Origin: Atherinomorus stipes
Taxonomy: Eukaryota > Chordata > Actinopteri > Atheriniformes > Atherinidae
NCBI GenBank assembly: GCA_023101725.1
Contig: JALJCO010012849.1
Coordinates: 496,001 to 560,000, forward strand
Direction: 5' to 3'
Length of the DNA stretch: 64,000 nt
Shown piece by piece: positions 59,905-64,000 of the stretch; position 1 is the stretch's first letter; every line of letters begins with the position of its first letter. The translations under genes were made by a program, and so were the position numbers. The notes beneath the pieces were generated by a model, which ran no database searches, was not told the origin of the DNA, and saw only the letters and a program-made list of their open reading frames with translations.

Positions 59905-60955
59905 GGCTCACACTCCTCAGCCTCCTCTGTAAAGTCTGTTCATTGGTCCTGGAGAGGAGGGTCCGTCAGTGAGTCCAACCTCAGATTGAGGAGGAGCAGT
60001 GTGGTTTTCATTCTGGACGTGAATAGTGGATCAGCTCTACACCCCCTTTGGGGTGCTGGAGGGGGGCATCAGAATTCACCCAATCAGTCTACATGTGCTT
60101 TGTGGACTTGGATAAGGAGTTCAACTGTGTCCCCCGAGAGTTCCTGTGGGGGGTGTTCTGTAAATATGGAGTACCAGACCCCCTTGTGTGGGCGGTCCAG
60201 TCCCCGCATTTCTGACTGTAGGTCGGATCCATTTAAGGTGAGGATTGGACTCCGCCAAGACTGCCCTTTGTCCCTGATCCTGTTCATAACCTTTATGGAC
60301 AAGATTTTTAGATGGAGCTGTGGTGTTGAGGGGATCCGGTTTAGTGGCCTCAGGATTGGGTCTCTGCTCTTTGGGGATGATGTGGTTCTGTTGGCACCAT
60401 CGGGCCGTGATCTCCAACTCTCTCTGGAGTGATTTTCAGCCAAGTGTGAAGCAGCTGGGATGAGAAACAGCACCTCTTAATCCAGGGTCATGGTCCTCAT
60501 CCGGAAAAGGGTGGAGTGCGGGTCGGGAATGGGGTCCTGCCCCAAGTAGAGGAGTGATGCGGACTCTGCATCGATCAGTCGTGGTGAAGAAGGAGCTGAG
60601 CCAGAAGGCAAAGCTCTCGATTCATCGTTTGATCTACGTTCCCACCCTCACCTATGGTCATGAGGTGTGGGTAATGACCGAAAGAACAAGATTGGGGGTA
60701 CAAGTGAATTTCCTCCGCACCTGGTCGGGATGCCCTCTGGCTGCCTCCCTGGTGAGGTGTTCTGTGCATGCCCCACTGGGACGAGACCTGGGGAAGACCC
60801 AGGACACACTGGAGGGATTATGTCTCCTGGCTGGCCTGTGAACGCCTCAGGATCCTCCCCAGATGAGCTGGCACCTGTAGCCAGGGAGAGGGAAGTCTGG
60901 GCTTTCCTGCTTAGGCAGCTGCCCCCACGACCCGACCCCAGAAAAGCAGAAGTAG
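59905..60955 (+). pseudogene. Non-LTR retrotransposon (LINE) with decayed reverse transcriptase
   Basis: The plus strand keeps an open frame of 210 codons (59800-60432); the RT part begins at about 60090. Visible RT motifs: GLRQDCPLSLILFITFMDKI (fingers/palm, canonical form Gly-CysProLeuSerProIleLeuPhe), GVEGIRFSGLRIGSLLFGDD, VVLLAPSGRDLQLSLE. The catalytic box is FGDD where the family has FADD, so both Asp are present but one neighbour is changed. The frame stops at 60432. Beyond it, 60550-60690 still encodes HRSVVVKKELSQKAKLSIHR and YVPTLTYGHEVWVMTERTR, and the end has a GlyGluVal-rich tail. Two internal deletions are visible (near 60550 and 60710). The clade (RTE- or L2-like) cannot be settled here. 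Fragments of the family lie at 715-860 and 18152-18270. Confidence 0.8.
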
Positions 60956-61488
60956 ACAGTTCAGTACTTTACCACATTAACCACTAGCACTTCAAACTTC
61001 TGACTAACTGCACAGTAATTGTCGGACACATCACTGACAAAGCTCCGCCTAGACCATGTGTCGAATACAAGCTGCGAGAAGACGTAAACCAGGGCTGCAA
61101 GAAAAAGAGGACGTTATTTTCTAACATCCCCGGGAGAGAGAACAAATTTATCTGTTCTTGAACAGCATGTAATGGCCTTTAGTGGAGAGTAAAACAACTT
61201 TAAAGGGGACAAAATATTACAGATATATATTGATCAAAAGTCAACATTAAATGAATATTAACTTTTCACTTTGGAATTGAACACATTAACTCACTACCCA
61301 CTCATGTTTATTATGCTTGCAACTTGTTTCTGCTGCCACCAAATGGCCAAAAATATCATGTGCACAGGAAATAATTAGAATGGATTGCAGCAAGGTTGTT
61401 TACAGTTAATGTACATTTGATTTAACCAATAAATTGTTTCATGCCTGGAGTATAACTGTAACTACGCTGTTGTTCTGTGTGCCTGCAG

Positions 61489-61561
61489 GATGATGGTGTT
61501 CGGAGTGCTGACGCTGATCCTGAGCTGGGCTTCCCTGGGAGCTGACCTGGCTGCTGCTGTG
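61489..61561 (+). CDS. ttyh2: Tweety-family protein, internal exon (fourth membrane helix)
   Basis: The 73-bp exon begins with the G that completes AC|G (Thr) and then reads MMVFGVLTLILSWASLGADL followed by AAAV. This hydrophobic stretch with SWASL and an acidic residue near its outer end is the fourth transmembrane helix of tweety proteins. The SWASL motif fits TTYH2. The acceptor is gtgcctgcag and the donor GTGAGCTGC. It ends in phase 0, so the next exon should start with a whole codon and lead into the second extracellular region with its conserved Cys. I cannot find that exon in the remaining 2.4 kb, so the gene continues beyond the window. Confidence 0.92.
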
Positions 61562-64000
61562 GTGAGCTGCTTTACTTCCTCCTCACCATGTCTTCCCTCA
61601 AAAGGAACTGCCAAAAAGCCTGTCGGCTATCAGCTTTTACCATACATGCCAGTGATTTCACACTCTGTACTTCTAAAAATGTCTTTCATTGTGTTGGGAG
61701 ATAATTTTACACACTGTTGCCACACATACACTTGTGTAGATAAACTTTCTTGTTTTATGGCTTCAGTGTAGAAAATCTATTTGAAACAATTGTAAAGCAA
61801 TGACATTTCTGCACTAAATAACCACATAGCAGCCAATCAGTGGCCTCTTCAGTCTCTTTACCCTCAATTTATGTTTAGATTAGTCTTTGAAAAATATCTG
61901 AAAGCACAAAGGGGTTGTTACAGCCTTGCTGTGCCATCTACAACACACCATCATGCTGCCCAATCTCAATTCCTCTTATCATAGTTGTCTATCTTTTGCC
62001 TGATGTGCCTTTGATCTCAGTCTATATTTAGCAGTTTGACGGCAAAGAAAAAGAACAAACGCTCCAATTCACACTTTGTCACCACCATTATACTGAACAA
62101 ACTCATTCAAAGTCAAGGATTATGAAAGAATACTGTAAATCTAATTAAAGCTTGTGAAACATTGGAATGACAAGGTGAACAGTTCCATTGTGTCGCTCTA
62201 CATTTTCATGGTCACACAATTTAGAGACAAAAAACAAAAAGCCTCATAAGTGTTTGAGTGATGCTGAGTGGGAAAATCGATGTGAAATGTGAAAATAGAG
62301 AACATGTGAGGGAATGAATAGCGCTTGTGTTTGACTCGTCTGCCTCGGGCATGCGCGTCATTGTTCTCATGTTTGTTTTTGTGCATTGCGTTTGATGTAG
62401 AGGATTGTTAACACCTGTGAATTACATTTGCTTATAATGGAAGATCCAGAAGACACATTCTTTTTTTCAACCTTTTCCATCAGTGAGATTAATATCTCCC
62501 TTACAAATCTCCTCTCCTTGTGGTTGCTCGATCGATCGCTGAAGCTCCCTTGTGGATTCCTTTTCTGACAACGCTTTGAAGCACAGAAAAGATGGACTGT
62601 GTGCAAAACATTGCACAATACAGAACTTTTTAACAAATATAGCTGCACTAAAACAAATGTTGTGTTCTAGATGTATAGATTAAGGGATCATACAGTATTT
62701 TTTTTTAAAAAAAGGTAGATGTTGTTTCCCTCTTAAATTTTTAATCTAAAAACTGAGTTCAGCCATAAGAGTTTCCTTTTAGCCATTTTATGAAGTACAT
62801 GATAAAAACGTGTCTTTTTAAGTACACTTGGGATTAGCTGCTTATAGTTAGCTGTAGGCCCACAAAGTTTTCTAACCTCTTTGCATCATAAATGAATAAT
62901 ATGACTTAGAAACTGCTTTAGCTGAATCATTCCCACATTTTGTCCTCTTACGAAATCATAGCAATTACTTTGAACTGTTATGTAAACTGTCTGTTCTGTA
63001 GCGTTTTGCAGGGGCCGACCCTGACTGGATCGTACGGTTAAAAGTCCACTGGGCTTTTTTTCCTCTGCCGGAGAGTAAACATCATAATGGCTGCAATTTA
63101 AAAACAAAGCAATTACATGAACAATTTAAACTGCCTCTTCAGACAGTACATACACAAGTATATAGATTTGTTTTGTTTTGATTTGTTTTCTTTTTGGGGG
63201 ATAATGTATCTGCTGTGGGAATTAATGCGAGTTCTTCTGATTCATCTGTGTTTGTGTAAATGTGAGGATTCATGTGGGAAGCAGCAGGACAAAAGTGTGT
63301 AAACTGGCTGCATGAAGGCTACCAAGGTCCTTCTTCTGTGAAGCTTGGTGACTTTATATGGACTGCACAGCTCTCAGTGGCTTATTGTAGCCATTATAAG
63401 GGATATGTTTTTTACTTTTTCCCCTCATTTATGTATATACAGTATGCGAATTGTACATCTCCTATATGGAAAAATCCTATTCATTTTTAAGGTGGCCATG
63501 ATTTGCATCGTATTTATTAGAGATGTTTGATATTGGCTTTTTTATCGATATCCAGGATTGTCCAACTTTTAATTTTCAGTATCTGACATTAACCTATACC
63601 GATCTATGCAGACTCTCTCATATTTTGAGAAATACAAGTATATTCTGCTCCAAGTTCAAAGATCTCAAAATAGCCTTAACTCTGCAAGAGGAGTTCATTT
63701 TGGACATCAGGCTGCCAGATATCAGATTCTATCAGGTATTAGCCAACATGTGGCTAATTATAATGTTTCTGACAACTTGGTAACTTAACCAACAACTTAA
63801 AACCAGACATAAGCAGCTTCAAATCAAGTCCGTCTGTAGCAGCAGCAGCAGCTGCACCGTAGGCACATGACTCTAAAAGGAATGCTGGGATATGAAGTTC
63901 TTCCAGAATATCATGGACTTTTTTACATGCTGGACTGGTGCTAGTGGAACTAGATAGCGGAACAACGAGATATCGCAGGATTTTGTTAATGAAAATATCG
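61562..64000 (+). other. ttyh2: Start of the next ttyh2 intron
   Basis: The intron starts GTGAGCTGC and runs past the window end. From 61562 to about 63515 I see no gene and no repeat I can name. From 63518 a hAT-like repeat begins, listed separately. Confidence 0.75.
63518..64000 (+). mobile_element. hAT-like repeat running off the window
   Basis: It starts TTAGAGATGTTTGATATTGG, atcgatatccaggattgtcc, similar to a common fish hAT repeat start. The last bases (gagatatcgcaggattttgt, gaaaatatcg) resemble the palindromic core seen elsewhere. 63640-63720 matches, in reverse, part of the element at 10563-11092. The right end is outside the window. Confidence 0.5.

Larger units (their letters stand above)
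46532..61488 (+). other. ttyh2: 15.0-kb ttyh2 intron rich in nested hAT and Tc1-type insertions
   Basis: The donor is GTGAGTCTA and the acceptor gtgcctgcag. Repeats are concentrated at 50517-50890, 52599-54579, 54655-55125, 55978-57045 and 58608-60955, listed separately. I recognise nothing in 46690-50510, 50895-52590, 55130-55970, 57400-58600 and 60960-61488. Parts of these have short A- or T-rich runs, and (AAT)n lies at about 53370-53392. Confidence 0.85.

Noticed and set aside
61562..63517. Search for the next ttyh2 exon (second extracellular region, Cys-containing)
   Set aside because: No stretch with AG/GT borders, correct phase and the expected motif was seen; the exon must lie beyond the window.

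Overview
The window is vertebrate nuclear DNA, almost certainly from a teleost fish. It holds part of one host gene: four internal coding exons of a tweety-family membrane protein on the plus strand, best matched to TTYH2. Everything else I can support is intron sequence full of transposable elements. The repeat mix (DIRS, Tc1-like, hAT, Harbinger and L2-type elements, plus TTAA-flanked miniature elements) is typical of ray-finned fish. No bacterial operon, CRISPR array, tRNA or rRNA gene was found.

Host gene. The exons are 14910-15021, 39429-39649, 46436-46531 and 61489-61561. All have AG/GT splice borders and their phases join without a break (502 bp, 167 codons plus one base). They encode the end of the second membrane helix, the first extracellular domain (with an N-glycosylation sequon and an RGD), the third helix and the fourth helix. 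The first and last coding exons lie outside the window. The introns are about 24.4, 6.8 and 15.0 kb.

Mobile DNA by region. 0-15 kb: a LINE fragment, a Harbinger element, fold-back elements, an ATATCG-rich hAT copy, and a Tc1-type element split by another miniature element. 16-26 kb: a pentamer array, LINE fragments, a Tc1-like transposase remnant interrupted by L2-type sequence, and several inverted-repeat elements. 26536-32204: a nearly full-length DIRS retrotransposon on the minus strand, with inverted terminal repeats, an internal complementary region, gag, RT, RNase H and tyrosine recombinase, now broken by frameshifts. 35-45 kb: G-rich runs, further miniature elements and nested hAT copies. 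50-57 kb: two nested hAT insertions with exact 8-bp target duplications and a Tc1-type element carrying a hAT insertion. 58-61 kb: a palindromic element split by another, then a decayed LINE with RT. The window ends inside another hAT-like repeat.

I found no convincing undescribed system. The most informative structure is the DIRS element: its internal region spells out the circle junction of its two ends, and the trinucleotide AAC lies at both borders. The second is the layered insertion of hAT and palindromic miniature elements, whose target duplications allow the order of events to be read. Family names rest on remembered motifs, not on searches.
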